40,772 nucleotides of DNA from Clostridiales bacterium (GCA_016303065.1 JAEDMJ010000016.1:1-40772); one strand, 5' to 3'; positions 7,062-15,691 are shown, numbered from the stretch's first letter. Notes: generated from the sequence alone by a model not told the origin. Translations and numbers: made by a program.

Positions 7062-9257
7062 TCAGAGTCCGGTGACTGCCGCGCCAAGCCCTGCGGCGTA
7101 TTCGGCGTCGCGCCTGCGGCAGGTGAAGAGAATTATCTGGCGCTTTTGGGCCTCCTGCGCGAGGAAGGACAAGGCGGTTTCTGCGCGGGAGTCGTCGTAC
7201 ATCGCGAGAACATCGTCCAGAACGAGGGGAACGCTCTCTTCTCCGAAGACGGTTTCGGACAGCGCCAGTCTCACCGAGAGCCAGGCCTGGTCGGAGGCTC
7301 CGCGGCTCAGATAAAGCAGCTTTCGCGCGACGGCCTCGCCTGCCGGAACGACGGAAGCGTCCAGATCGCGGGTCAGGTGGAGCTCGCCGTAGCGCCCGGA
7401 GGTGAGCCGGGTGAAGATCTCCTCTGCACGGGCGGCGATTTTGGGCGTGAGCTCGCGGGAAAACTCCTCGCTGCAAGCTGCGAGAAGCTCCCGGGCAAGA
7501 GAAATTGCGGCGTATTCGGAGTTTTTTTCGGAGAGCTCTTCCTCCGCGGAGGAAAGCTCGGATTTCAGCTGCGCAAGGTCGGGAAAATTGCCGGCTTCTC
7601 CGCGCATCCGCTCCAGAGAAAGCTCCGTGTCTTTAAGGCGCCGGCAAAGCGCCGTATATGCGGATCTGAGCTGTTCCACGGAGGGAACGGCTTTCCCGTC
7701 GTCGGGGGCTTCGCTGACCATGAGCGCGGCCTCGGCGCGTTCACAGCGCGCCCTGAGGCGTTCAAGATCGGAGAGCCTCGCCATGAGAAGCGACACGTCC
7801 CTCAGCGGGTCTTCCGGGTCAAGCCCGAGTTCGGAGACGTATTGTTCGGCGCTTCGCTGCCGGAAAGCGAGCTTGTCCTGCAGGTCGGATAGCGCGGCGG
7901 AACGCTCGGCTAATTCGTCGATGTTTTTTTCGCGCCCGCGGCAGAAGACCTCGTAGGCCCGGGCAATGTCGGAAAATCTGTCCGGGGAATTGCAGCCCCA
8001 GCGGGAAAGTATCTCTTCCGCGCGGCGGCGTCCGCGGACGGAGGAGACCGTTCCGGTTATGCCGAGCACGGTGACGGCGGCGGCTCCCGCGAAACAGACC
8101 CCTGCCGGAAAGAGAACCCCCGGCTGCGACGCGTCCAGAAGGGCGAGGATGAGGGCTCCGGAGGCCAAAAGCAGCAGTCCCAGAGCAAATAGCCAGAATT
8201 TCGGCCCGGAGTTTAACAGCTCTCTGCACTTTTCGCTCTCGCGTTTGGCGACGGACACTGCGTACTCCGGAGAACAGCCGCGGAACACCTCGAGCTCCTT
8301 CGGAAGCTCCTCCGCCGCAAAGCCGGCCTTGTCCCTGTAAAGCTCGCTTTCGCGGACCCGGAGCTCGGCCTCGAGCCCGGCAGAGGTACGGAGGGCTTTT
8401 TCCGCGGCGGAAACTTTTTCGGCGTCGCCGCGGGGGCCGTCAAGACGGTTTTCGGTTATGAAGCTGTCGATCTCGGCGCAGAGGCGGCAGTATTCCCCGC
8501 GGGCGGCAGCAGACGCGGAGTCGTTTTTTTTCTGTCTGCCGGCGGCCTTTTCCAGCTCTTTTTCAAGGATATCCTTTTTTGCGCGCAAAGAGCTTATCTC
8601 CGCCGCGGCTGAAAGTATCTTCCCGTTTTTTTCTTCAAGTTCTTCGATTTCCGCTTTCAGCCCGGAGATTTTTTCCTCGAGCATGGGAACGGTTCCGCGT
8701 TTTCCGTTTTTTCGCTCGCGCTGCCATGCGGCAAGGCGGGCGTCGGCGGCGGAAGGCGAGACGTCCTCGTCCCCGGAACCGGCGGCGGAGGCGATGCGGG
8801 CTTCAAGCTCCGCGCTGTTTTTGACGGCGGGGATTTCCGCCGAACAGAATGCCGTCTTCGAGAACACGTCGGAGCTTACGCCGAAAAGCTCCTCTCCGGC
8901 GTTGGAGCCGTTGAGCCCCGCGACGGGCTCGTGGGTGTCGGACCAGACGGCGGAAAAATCGCGCATGGGCGCGCCGCGGTCGGAGCTCCGGGTGATGACC
9001 ATGTCCCGCCCGTCTTTTGAAAGCACAAGGCTTCCGTTCATGGGCCGGCCGCTCCACGGCTGGTATTTCAGCTTGTCAGGGAGGTGATCCGATTTTTCGC
9101 GCTCGGACGTGCTGACGCCGTAGAACATAGCGCGGATGAAAGCGCAGACGGTGGATTTTCCGCTTTCGTTTTCGGCGTATACCACGTTCAGACCGTCGGA
9201 AAATTCGAGTTTTCCGGAAAATGCGCCGTAATCCCCGCGAAGCGAGCGGTATTTCAT
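7062..9257 (-). CDS. YhaN-like SMC/Rad50-type ATPase
   Basis: A 731-residue AAA/ABC-type ATPase related to YhaN and SbcC. The Walker A motif ENESGKST is at 29-36. Long coiled-coil segments occupy ~195-300 and ~405-600. The C-terminal part holds a signature-like LSRGASDQ (~650) and Walker B VPLVLDDVLAMYDD (~676-689). Two hydrophobic segments, 354-375 and 381-402, sit at the apex of the coiled coil, as in YhaN-type proteins, and suggest membrane association. At the H-loop the usual His after FTC is Arg (FTCRRRD, 711-717). It lies 28 bp after the SbcD/YhaO-like nuclease, its expected partner. The likely role is DNA end processing or repair. Confidence 0.85.
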   Translation of the reverse strand: MKYRSLRGDYGAFSGKLEFSDGLNVVYAENESGKSTVCAFIRAMFYGVSTSEREKSDHLPDKLKYQPWSGRPMNGSLVLSKDGRDMVITRSSDRGAPMRDFSAVWSDTHEPVAGLNGSNAGEELFGVSSDVFSKTAFCSAEIPAVKNSAELEARIASAAGSGDEDVSPSAADARLAAWQRERKNGKRGTVPMLEEKISGLKAEIEELEEKNGKILSAAAEISSLRAKKDILEKELEKAAGRQKKNDSASAAARGEYCRLCAEIDSFITENRLDGPRGDAEKVSAAEKALRTSAGLEAELRVRESELYRDKAGFAAEELPKELEVFRGCSPEYAVSVAKRESEKCRELLNSGPKFWLFALGLLLLASGALILALLDASQPGVLFPAGVCFAGAAAVTVLGITGTVSSVRGRRRAEEILSRWGCNSPDRFSDIARAYEVFCRGREKNIDELAERSAALSDLQDKLAFRQRSAEQYVSELGLDPEDPLRDVSLLMARLSDLERLRARCERAEAALMVSEAPDDGKAVPSVEQLRSAYTALCRRLKDTELSLERMRGEAGNFPDLAQLKSELSSAEEELSEKNSEYAAISLARELLAACSEEFSRELTPKIAARAEEIFTRLTSGRYGELHLTRDLDASVVPAGEAVARKLLYLSRGASDQAWLSVRLALSETVFGEESVPLVLDDVLAMYDDSRAETALSFLAQEAQKRQIILFTCRRRDAEYAAGLGAAVTGL

Positions 9258-9285
9258 CGTTTTCTCCCTTCTTTCTTTGTTCTTT

Positions 9286-10368
9286 TTATTTTCCGCTCCC
9301 CCGGGGCTGCTCCCTGTTTTCCAGCGCAGACAGCCCGTATTCCAGGGCGGAACGGAGGAGTTTTTGTTTTTCGGGGTCGTTTTCCATGGCGGTAAGCTCC
9401 GAGATCCTGCGGCAAAAGAGGGTGGGAAGACCTCTTCCCCGGGGAAGCTCGGGCGGTTCGCTTCTGCGGTCGATGATGCGCAGACAGAGAAAATCAGAAA
9501 GTCTTTCGGAGAGCAGGGACGCGTCGGCGTGCGGACGCCCCGTCAGCTCGGCGGAGAGCATGGTGCGCTCCGGAGCCCAGGGGCACCGGGCGCGGAGTAT
9601 TTTTTCAAGTTCGGCTTCGTTTTTGCCGCCGTCCTCTGCGGAAACGCAGATGCTGCGGATCCCGTCGAGCGGCACAAGCTCTGCGCGGGACGCTCCGGGA
9701 GATATTTCGGCAACGACCGCACCCTTTTCTCCCGGTTCGCCGAAGCCGCGGCTTTCTGCGCTGCCGTTCATGACGGCAAGGCATTTTCCGAACCGGCTGA
9801 CGGAGTGGATATGAATGTGTCCCAATGCGGCGTAATCCGCGCCGGAGGCGGAAAGATCCTCCGGGGGAATGCGGAAATAATCTCCGGAGGAGGAAAGCTC
9901 CCCGTGAAGAACGAGTATCTCCGGCAGGTCTCCGCCTTTGACGCGGAAGTTCCGGAGGGGACGGAGGCTTTGTCTCTTTTCGGTGTTTGCAAAGCCTGTG
10001 ACACGGGCGAAGGGCAATTCAACGGTTTCCGGCAGCGGAGAGGTGAATATGTGAACATTGGGGCTCCATTCCACCGCGGCGTACGGGGAAGCCGCCGTGT
10101 AGGGGTCGTGGTTCCCCGGGGCGATAAAGACGGGGAGCGAGGTCTTTGAAAAGCTTTCGGCGGCGGCAAGAACCGAGTCGTAATAGGGCGTTTCCGAGTC
10201 GAAAAGGTCGCCGGTGCAGATTATCATATCGGCGCTTGTCCTGTGGGCGAGGGCGACGGCGTCGGAGATGAGCCGCCGGGAAAGAGTTCTGCGGCGGACG
10301 GCCGCATTTTTGGAAAGCCGCTCCAGCGGAGCGTCAAGGTGGAGATCGCCAAACTGTACTATTCTCAT
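9286..10368 (-). CDS. SbcD/YhaO-like metallophosphoesterase nuclease
   Basis: A 360-residue calcineurin-type phosphoesterase of the SbcD/Mre11/YhaO group. Metal ligands are visible in FGDLHLD (D8, H10), CTGDLFD, APGNHD, LVLHGE and LGHIHIH. The C-terminal part is less conserved and probably contacts the ATPase. The start at 10368 (MRIVQFGD) was chosen because a longer frame runs into the preceding gene without similarity to the family. The YhaN-like ATPase follows after 28 bp, so the two should form a Mre11-Rad50-like complex acting on DNA ends. Confidence 0.88.
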   Translation of the reverse strand: MRIVQFGDLHLDAPLERLSKNAAVRRRTLSRRLISDAVALAHRTSADMIICTGDLFDSETPYYDSVLAAAESFSKTSLPVFIAPGNHDPYTAASPYAAVEWSPNVHIFTSPLPETVELPFARVTGFANTEKRQSLRPLRNFRVKGGDLPEILVLHGELSSSGDYFRIPPEDLSASGADYAALGHIHIHSVSRFGKCLAVMNGSAESRGFGEPGEKGAVVAEISPGASRAELVPLDGIRSICVSAEDGGKNEAELEKILRARCPWAPERTMLSAELTGRPHADASLLSERLSDFLCLRIIDRRSEPPELPRGRGLPTLFCRRISELTAMENDPEKQKLLRSALEYGLSALENREQPRGSGK

Positions 10369-10381
10369 GGGAGCCCGGGCC

Positions 10382-11956
10382 TCAGTATACCGTCCAGTCA
10401 AACAGACCGGCGAAAACGTCGCTGTCGCTGACGGCAATGTTTCCGATGGAGAACTCCCGGTTTACGCAGACACTGTCAATTTTATAGCCGATGGGGATTA
10501 TGGGCTGGCTTTCGGAGACGAGCGAGTTGATTTGATTTGCCGTGCGCTGGGACTGGGTGTGACCGACGGAGAAAAAGCTGTCAAGCAGAGTGTCGAGGCC
10601 GGAGACGGTAAAGCGGTTGAAGTTCTGCTCCCCGTCAGACGCCAGAAGAAATCTGAAGTCATAGTCCGGAGAAAGAGTCGTTTCACACACGGCGATGTCG
10701 AAGTTTCCGCTTTTTATGACGTCGGAGAGATTTTCGGTGGCGACGACTTTGCATTCGAGGCCTAAGGCGGCGAGGTTTTCCGCGATATAGCGTGCGGCTT
10801 CGTATTTTTTCGAGGCTTTGCCGCAGACGATGGTGAAGCTGAGCTGTTTTCCGTCGCTGTTGTACCATTTCCCTGCAATATTGCGGCAGCCTTCGGCGCG
10901 GAGAGCGGCGGCAGCCGCTTCGGCGTCGGCGGAAGAGGGCTCGGCGGCAATTCCGGTGATGCTTTCGGGGTACAGGCCCCCGGTATACTGAACTCCGTCC
11001 CAGACATTCTCCAAAAGCCCCCTGACGTCGATGGCGGAAGAGAGGGCTTTTCGGATCCCGGAGTCTCCGGTGTCCGCATAGTAGGAGGTGTTGAAAGCAA
11101 TATAGAGAAAGTCGCGGCTTTGGACCTTGTAGATGTCGCAGTTTCCGGAGAGCCGGAGCTCGGGAGAATCAAACGGGTCAAGCCTTACAAGGCTTGCGTT
11201 CCCGGAGACGAGACTGTATACGAGGGAGTCCTGGTCGTCGACACGGGTCAGCAGGATCAGATTGATCGGAAATCTGCTGTCCATGGGACGCGCAAACCAG
11301 CTCTCGTTTGCTATCAGATACATGGAATCGTCCGATTCGACGATTTTATAGCGGCCGCTTCCCACCGCGCCGGAGCTGAGCCCGGTGCCGCGCTTTATGA
11401 TCGGAATGTCAAGAAGGTATTCGATGGAGCCCTGATTTTTTTCAAGCGTCAGAACCACCGAGCCGTTCCCGGATGCTGATATATCGGTCACGTTTTTGAG
11501 CCTGGAGCAATACACGGAATCGGTGTTTGTTTTGGCCATTTCAAGCGACCACACCACGTCCGAGGCCAGAATGGACGACCCGTCGTGAAAAACCGCGTCG
11601 GGACGAAGCTTGATCGTGACTGAGGTTCCGCTTACGGAAAGGCTTTCGGCAATGAGCGGTTCGGGGTTGCCGGAAACGCCGATTTTGAAAAGCCCGTCAT
11701 ATAAAAGCGAAAAAAGCGGGCCGTTCACTGAACTGTGACGGAGAATGGGGTTAAAAAAACCGTTCTCGTTGCAGCAGTACGGAAGCGCAAACAACGAGTT
11801 CACCGACGGGTCCGGAGCCGAAAGGACTTCCGTCGCCGTAGAAGCTTCCGGACCGGCCGGCGCAGAGGTCTCTTCGGGCGATGGGACAGCGCAGGAAGAG
11901 AGCAGGAGCGCAGGCAGAAGAGAAAGCATCGCTTTCATAAAAATGTTTTTTTTCAT
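10382..11956 (-). CDS. Oligopeptide-type ABC substrate-binding lipoprotein
   Basis: A 524-residue exported lipoprotein of the SBP_bac_5 (OppA/DppA) family. The signal sequence MKKNIFMKAMLSLLPALLL is followed by the lipobox LSSC. Family features are the PLIAESLSVS block, IKLRPDAVFHDGS and ASDVVWSLE. The start at 11956 has AAGGA 10 nt upstream. No permease or ATPase gene is nearby, so it either serves transporters elsewhere or has another role. It sits between pgeF (32 bp upstream) and the nuclease gene (13 bp downstream), an unusual place for a binding protein. Confidence 0.85.
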   Translation of the reverse strand: MKKNIFMKAMLSLLPALLLSSCAVPSPEETSAPAGPEASTATEVLSAPDPSVNSLFALPYCCNENGFFNPILRHSSVNGPLFSLLYDGLFKIGVSGNPEPLIAESLSVSGTSVTIKLRPDAVFHDGSSILASDVVWSLEMAKTNTDSVYCSRLKNVTDISASGNGSVVLTLEKNQGSIEYLLDIPIIKRGTGLSSGAVGSGRYKIVESDDSMYLIANESWFARPMDSRFPINLILLTRVDDQDSLVYSLVSGNASLVRLDPFDSPELRLSGNCDIYKVQSRDFLYIAFNTSYYADTGDSGIRKALSSAIDVRGLLENVWDGVQYTGGLYPESITGIAAEPSSADAEAAAAALRAEGCRNIAGKWYNSDGKQLSFTIVCGKASKKYEAARYIAENLAALGLECKVVATENLSDVIKSGNFDIAVCETTLSPDYDFRFLLASDGEQNFNRFTVSGLDTLLDSFFSVGHTQSQRTANQINSLVSESQPIIPIGYKIDSVCVNREFSIGNIAVSDSDVFAGLFDWTVY

Positions 11957-11988
11957 GGGATTCAATTCCTTTTTCCGCAGCGGGACCG

Positions 11989-12804
11989 TCAGACGAGCTC
12001 GATGACCGTGGCCATGCTCCCACGGGACGCGCCGTTGCGCCGGTGGGAAAAATATTTTTTGTCGAGACAACAGGTGCACTCGGTGGAGACGAATATTTCT
12101 TTCACCCCGCACAGCTTCAGCAGAGAGGCGTTGATGCGTTTCAAATCCACCGAAAACCGCCCGTCGGCGCAGGGAACGACGGCGTTTTCCGTCGCTTTTT
12201 GCGGGAGAGCGCGCAGGGCGTCGGTCACGTCGCTGTGTGTCAGAAAGCAGCAGGGCGAGATGGACGGGCCGACTGCGGCGATCATGTCGGCCGGGTCGGC
12301 TCCGGCCCCGGCAAGCGCCTTTACGGTTTCAAAAACGATGTTTGCTGCCGTGCCGCGCCAGCCCGCATGGGCAAACGCGCAAAGGCGGGGGCGGGGACAG
12401 TAGAGAAGGATCGGGACGCAGTCCGCGGTTTTTCCCACGAGGGGAACGCCGGGTTCCGACGTGAAGATTGCGTCGCAGTCGGGAACGGACAGCGCCGGAC
12501 CGGGAGAGGCCAGATCGGAGGCGGATGCCCGGCGGACAAGAGTGCCGTGGACCTGGTGGGTGAAGGCAAAGCCGTTTTCGGAAAAGCCCGCGGCCTTAGT
12601 CAGCCTTTTATAATTTTCAAAAACGGCGCGGTCTTCGTCGCCGCGGCCGAAGCTGAGGTTCATGGAGGAAAAGCATCCCCCGCTTGCGCCGCCGAGCCTC
12701 GTCGTGAAACAGTGGCGCAGCCCGGGCTCCTCCGCAAGTCTGGAACACACGGAGAAAACTCCCCCGCCGGGGAATTCCATATCTGAAAAGCCGCCGAAAA
12801 CCAT
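11989..12804 (-). CDS. pgeF: Peptidoglycan editing factor PgeF (laccase-domain, YfiH family)
   Basis: A 271-residue protein of the YfiH/multicopper-oxidase-like family. Characteristic sites are HCFTTRLGG, FTHQVHG, TADCVPILLYC, AFAHAGWRG and VGPSISPCCF, which carry the His/Cys residues of the active site. Homologues act as cytosolic purine nucleoside-modifying enzymes, and E. coli PgeF prevents mis-incorporation of serine into peptidoglycan. The start at 12804 has GGAGG 7 nt upstream and a promoter at 12847-12875. It is the first gene of the long minus-strand operon. Confidence 0.92.
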   Translation of the reverse strand: MVFGGFSDMEFPGGGVFSVCSRLAEEPGLRHCFTTRLGGASGGCFSSMNLSFGRGDEDRAVFENYKRLTKAAGFSENGFAFTHQVHGTLVRRASASDLASPGPALSVPDCDAIFTSEPGVPLVGKTADCVPILLYCPRPRLCAFAHAGWRGTAANIVFETVKALAGAGADPADMIAAVGPSISPCCFLTHSDVTDALRALPQKATENAVVPCADGRFSVDLKRINASLLKLCGVKEIFVSTECTCCLDKKYFSHRRNGASRGSMATVIELV

Positions 12805-12846
12805 CGGGATACCTCCGGCTGTTACTCTGATTATATACCATTATAT

Positions 12847-12875
12847 ATTATATCACAGCGGAGGCGGAAAGGCAA
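12847..12875 (-). promoter_or_regulatory. Promoter of the pgeF-to-UPF0210 operon
   Basis: -35 TTGCCT (12875-12870), 17-nt spacer, -10 TATAAT (12852-12847), about 45 nt before the pgeF start. The surrounding sequence is AT-rich with further TATAAT-like words. All genes down to 2477 follow with gaps of 43 bp or less. Confidence 0.7.
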
Positions 12876-12955
12876 CGCCTTTTCGCCAAAGGCGGAATAT
12901 ACCGCACAAAAACGGGAAAAATATACGGCGGAAGACGAAAAGGAGGAAAACACTG

Positions 12956-13393
12956 ATGATCGTTGAAAAGCTTATGACCGCGGGGGCAGTGTCGGTTTCG
13001 GCCGACACGACGGCAGCGTCGGCGGCAAGACTTATGGAACAGCACGGAGTCGGCGCTTTGCCCGTAACGGCTCCGGACGGGCGGCTTTGGGGAATCGTCA
13101 CCGACCGGGACATCGTGCTGCGCTGCGTTGCGGGGGACGGCGACGCGGAAGCCGTGACCGTGGGCGAGCTGATGACAAAGGAACCGGTCACGGTTGTGCC
13201 GGAGGCGGACGTAAGGGAGGCCGCGGCGCTGATGGCGGGAGAGGGAGTGCGGAGGCTTCCCGTTATGAAAAACGGGCGTCTGGCCGGCATGATAAGCCTT
13301 GCGGACATTGCCCGCTCCCGAAGCTGCGATATGGAAGCGGGCATTGCTCTGTCGCGGATATCTTCGGCTCCTGCGGACGGAAAAAGGTACTGA
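12956..13393 (+). CDS. CBS-domain pair protein
   Basis: A 145-residue cytosolic protein made of two CBS domains (~1-60 and ~68-130). Each repeats the pattern LMTxxxVTV...ALPV and GRLxGIV/MI...D. CBS pairs bind adenosine nucleotides or related ligands and usually regulate a partner. There is no catalytic domain. The start at 12956 has AGGAGG 9 nt upstream. It is divergent from pgeF and followed by a very strong terminator, so it is transcribed alone. The partner is unknown. Confidence 0.9.
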   Translation: MIVEKLMTAGAVSVSADTTAASAARLMEQHGVGALPVTAPDGRLWGIVTDRDIVLRCVAGDGDAEAVTVGELMTKEPVTVVPEADVREAAALMAGEGVRRLPVMKNGRLAGMISLADIARSRSCDMEAGIALSRISSAPADGKRY

Positions 13394-13400
13394 AAAAAAG

Positions 13401-13485
13401 TCTCCCGCTCTGCTCTGCCCGCGTCCGTCCGTGCAAAAAAAGCGGACGGACGCGGGCAGGGACGGAACGGGAGATTTTTATTTTT
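13401..13485 (+). terminator. Very long intrinsic terminator after the CBS gene
   Basis: An inner perfect 17-bp stem (13415-13431 with 13443-13459, all GC-rich) around a CAAAAAA-containing loop. It is flanked by an outer TCTCCCG/CGGGAGA pairing and followed by TTTTTATTTTT. Confidence 0.92.
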
Positions 13486-13495
13486 GCGCCAAGGC

Positions 13496-13523
13496 TTGAT
13501 TTTTGCTTTCAGGGTGATATAAT
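13496..13523 (+). promoter_or_regulatory. Promoter of the isomerase-DUF3810 pair
   Basis: TTGATT (13496-13501), 16-nt spacer, TATAAT (13518-13523), about 37 nt before the ATG and directly after the terminator. Confidence 0.7.
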
Positions 13524-13560
13524 TCTAAAAAGAACACAGGATCTTCAGGAGGAAATCAAT

Positions 13561-14382
13561 ATGATGAAAGTCGGCGTGCTTGTCGGCCTCGACAATATCA
13601 GAGAAAACCTTGAGCGCATTAAAAGCTACGGATTCGAATGCGCGCAGATCTGTTCCTGGAACATTCCCGGATTTACCGATGAGGCCGCGGAAGAGGTCAG
13701 GTCCGCCATGGCGGATACCGGAATCAAAGTTCTGACCCTTTGGTGCGGGTGGCCCGGACCGGCAGAATGGAATTTTACGGGCGGCCCCCTCACCCTGGGG
13801 CTTGTTCCGGAGTGCTATCGCTTTGAACGCACCGAAGCCCTGCTCAAAGGCGTTGAATTTGCCCACAAGTGCGGCCTTAAACAGATCGCGACCCATGTGG
13901 GCTTCATTCCCGAGGACTGCAACAGCGAGCTGTACCGGGGAACGCTTGCCGCGCTGCGCCGCGTCGTCCGCCTTTGCAAAAAGTACGATATGAATTTCCT
14001 GTTTGAAACCGGACAGGAAACGCCCGTCACACTTCTCCGTACCATTGAGGATCTCGGGGGGGAGAACGTCGGAATCAATTTCGACACGGGGAACATCGTT
14101 CTTTACGGAAAGGGAAACCCCAACGACGCTTTGGACGTTTTCGGAAAATACGTCAGGGATTTCCACTGCAAGGACGGCCTCTACCCCACCAACGGCAGAG
14201 AGCTGGGACGGGAAGTCGCCCTTGGAGAGGGAAAAACCGACTGGCCGAAGCTTATCGGACAGCTCAAGGCGCTGGGGTATGACGGGCCGCTCACAATTGA
14301 ACGCGAGATCAGCGGCGATCAGCAGACCGTCGATATCCTCAGGGCGAAGGCGATGCTTGAAAAACTGGTTGCCGGGGACTGA
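13561..14382 (+). CDS. Xylose isomerase-like TIM-barrel sugar phosphate isomerase/epimerase
   Basis: A 273-residue protein of the AP endonuclease 2/xylose isomerase-like family. Metal-ligand positions appear as FETGQE, NFDTGN, DFHCKDG and TIEREIS, matching the Glu-Asp-His-Glu set. Such enzymes interconvert keto and aldose sugars or inositol derivatives; the substrate cannot be told here. The start at 13561 has AGGAGG 8 nt upstream; a second ATG follows at 13564. DUF3810 follows after 21 bp. A distant paralogue lies at 29276-30088 and shares LxTIERE and KDG. Confidence 0.85.
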   Translation: MMKVGVLVGLDNIRENLERIKSYGFECAQICSWNIPGFTDEAAEEVRSAMADTGIKVLTLWCGWPGPAEWNFTGGPLTLGLVPECYRFERTEALLKGVEFAHKCGLKQIATHVGFIPEDCNSELYRGTLAALRRVVRLCKKYDMNFLFETGQETPVTLLRTIEDLGGENVGINFDTGNIVLYGKGNPNDALDVFGKYVRDFHCKDGLYPTNGRELGREVALGEGKTDWPKLIGQLKALGYDGPLTIEREISGDQQTVDILRAKAMLEKLVAGD

Positions 14383-14403
14383 TCCGGAGGAAATCGCATA
14401 AAA

Positions 14404-15498
14404 ATGACCAAACGCTGTTCTCTGAAAGTGACGCTCGGCATCGTGCTTCTGTCGGCAATGCTGCTTGGCGTCGGGCTTATTCTGTTCTTTTGGCTGAAGG
14501 CGAATCCGTCGTTCATAACAGAGGTCTACCGGCCGTTTTCGCGGACGGCGGAGGGAGCGCTTTCAAAGGTTATGAGCGTCGTTCCGTTTTCCGCTGCGGA
14601 GATCCTTCTCTATACCGCGGCGCTCGGTTTGCTTGCGGCGGTTTTCAGGCTCGTCTGGGTGCTGATCACCGGGTGCCGGCCGAGGATAAAATATCTTCTG
14701 CGCTTTGTCTCGGTGATCCTGCTGATCGCGGTGTGCGCGGTGTGCGCTTACTATCTCCTCTGGGGAATGAACTATTTCGGTCTTACCCTCGGTGAAGAGA
14801 TGGGGCTCGATGTCAAAAAGCGCAGCCCGGAAGAGCTTGCCGGACTGGCGGAATACCTTGTCGAAAAAACGAACCTCTACGCCGCGCTTGTGGAGAGGAA
14901 CGAAGACGGTTCTTTCTCGGAAAAGTACAGCTTTGAGTATTTTGCCGGAGCCGTTGCGGAGGAGTTTTCCGAGTTCAGCGGGCGCACCGAGGCGCCGGTA
15001 AAATACGTGATCGCATCGGAGGGCCTGTCCGAGCTTAGGACGACGGGCATCTTTGTCGCATACACGGGCGAGGCGAATGTGAACCGCGACAACTATGTTT
15101 CGAGCCTGCCTTTCTGCATGGCCCACGAAACCGCTCACCGGTACGCCGTTGCCCGTGAGGATGAGGCGAACTTCCTGGCCTTCTATGTGCTCTGCGACGC
15201 GGATGACCCCGCGCTGTGCTACAGCGTATACCTTTCGGCCCTGCGCTATACCCAGAGCAGGCTTGCTTCCGCCGACCGGGACGCATATCTTGATGTGTGC
15301 GGGAAATACAGCGAGCTTGTCCGGTACGACAATGCGCAGTATTCAGAGTACTGGAGCAGGTTTGAGGGAAAGGCCGCTGAGGTGTCCCAGAAGACCAACA
15401 ACGCCTATCTCAGCGCCAACGGACAGGAGGACGGAGTCAAAAGCTACGGCCGGATGGTCGACCTCCTTTTGGCTTGGCGCGCGGCGGGAAACGAATAA
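14404..15498 (+). CDS. DUF3810 membrane protein with HExxH motif
   Basis: A 364-residue protein with three N-terminal membrane helices (~8-31, ~64-85, ~98-121) and a large soluble domain. The DUF3810 core is recognisable: GIFVAYTGEANVN, LPFCMAHETAHRYAV and EDEANF. HETAH is a zinc metallopeptidase-type HExxH, and the downstream Glu in DEANF is a candidate third ligand. Activity has not been shown for the family as far as I know. GGAGG lies 13 nt before the ATG, which is rather far. It is cotranscribed with the isomerase and ended by the terminator at 15650. Confidence 0.85.
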   Translation: MTKRCSLKVTLGIVLLSAMLLGVGLILFFWLKANPSFITEVYRPFSRTAEGALSKVMSVVPFSAAEILLYTAALGLLAAVFRLVWVLITGCRPRIKYLLRFVSVILLIAVCAVCAYYLLWGMNYFGLTLGEEMGLDVKKRSPEELAGLAEYLVEKTNLYAALVERNEDGSFSEKYSFEYFAGAVAEEFSEFSGRTEAPVKYVIASEGLSELRTTGIFVAYTGEANVNRDNYVSSLPFCMAHETAHRYAVAREDEANFLAFYVLCDADDPALCYSVYLSALRYTQSRLASADRDAYLDVCGKYSELVRYDNAQYSEYWSRFEGKAAEVSQKTNNAYLSANGQEDGVKSYGRMVDLLLAWRAAGNE

Positions 15499-15518
15499 GA
15501 ATTCACGCTTTTTTTACA

Positions 15519-15588
15519 AAACCGGGAGAGTTTTATTTACATCTGAGGTGTATTATACAGATGTGAGCCGGGGCGCGAGGCCCGGTTT
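15519..15588 (+). other. Nested inverted repeats in a convergent intergenic region
   Basis: AAACCGGG (15519-15526) pairs with CCCGGTTT (15581-15588). Inside it ACATCTG (15539-15545) pairs with CAGATGT (15558-15564), and a GGCC-rich mini-stem follows. A further 12-bp palindrome GGTTTGCAAACC overlaps the end (15584-15595). It lies between the DUF3810 stop and its terminator, so it would be a 3' UTR structure or a small RNA. Confidence 0.35.
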
Positions 15589-15649
15589 GCAAACCCCCTC
15601 CTTTCTATTTTTTCTGTTGTTGTGCGCATTTGTTTTGCTGCACGATTCG

Positions 15650-15691
15650 GGCTGTTGCGCTGCCAATCCGGCGCAGCAGCCGCTTTTTTTT
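15650..15691 (+). terminator. Intrinsic terminator of the isomerase-DUF3810 operon
   Basis: An 11-bp stem GGCTGTTGCGC/GCGCAGCAGCC with one G-U pair, then eight T, ending exactly at the convergent ParB-like stop codon. Confidence 0.85.
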
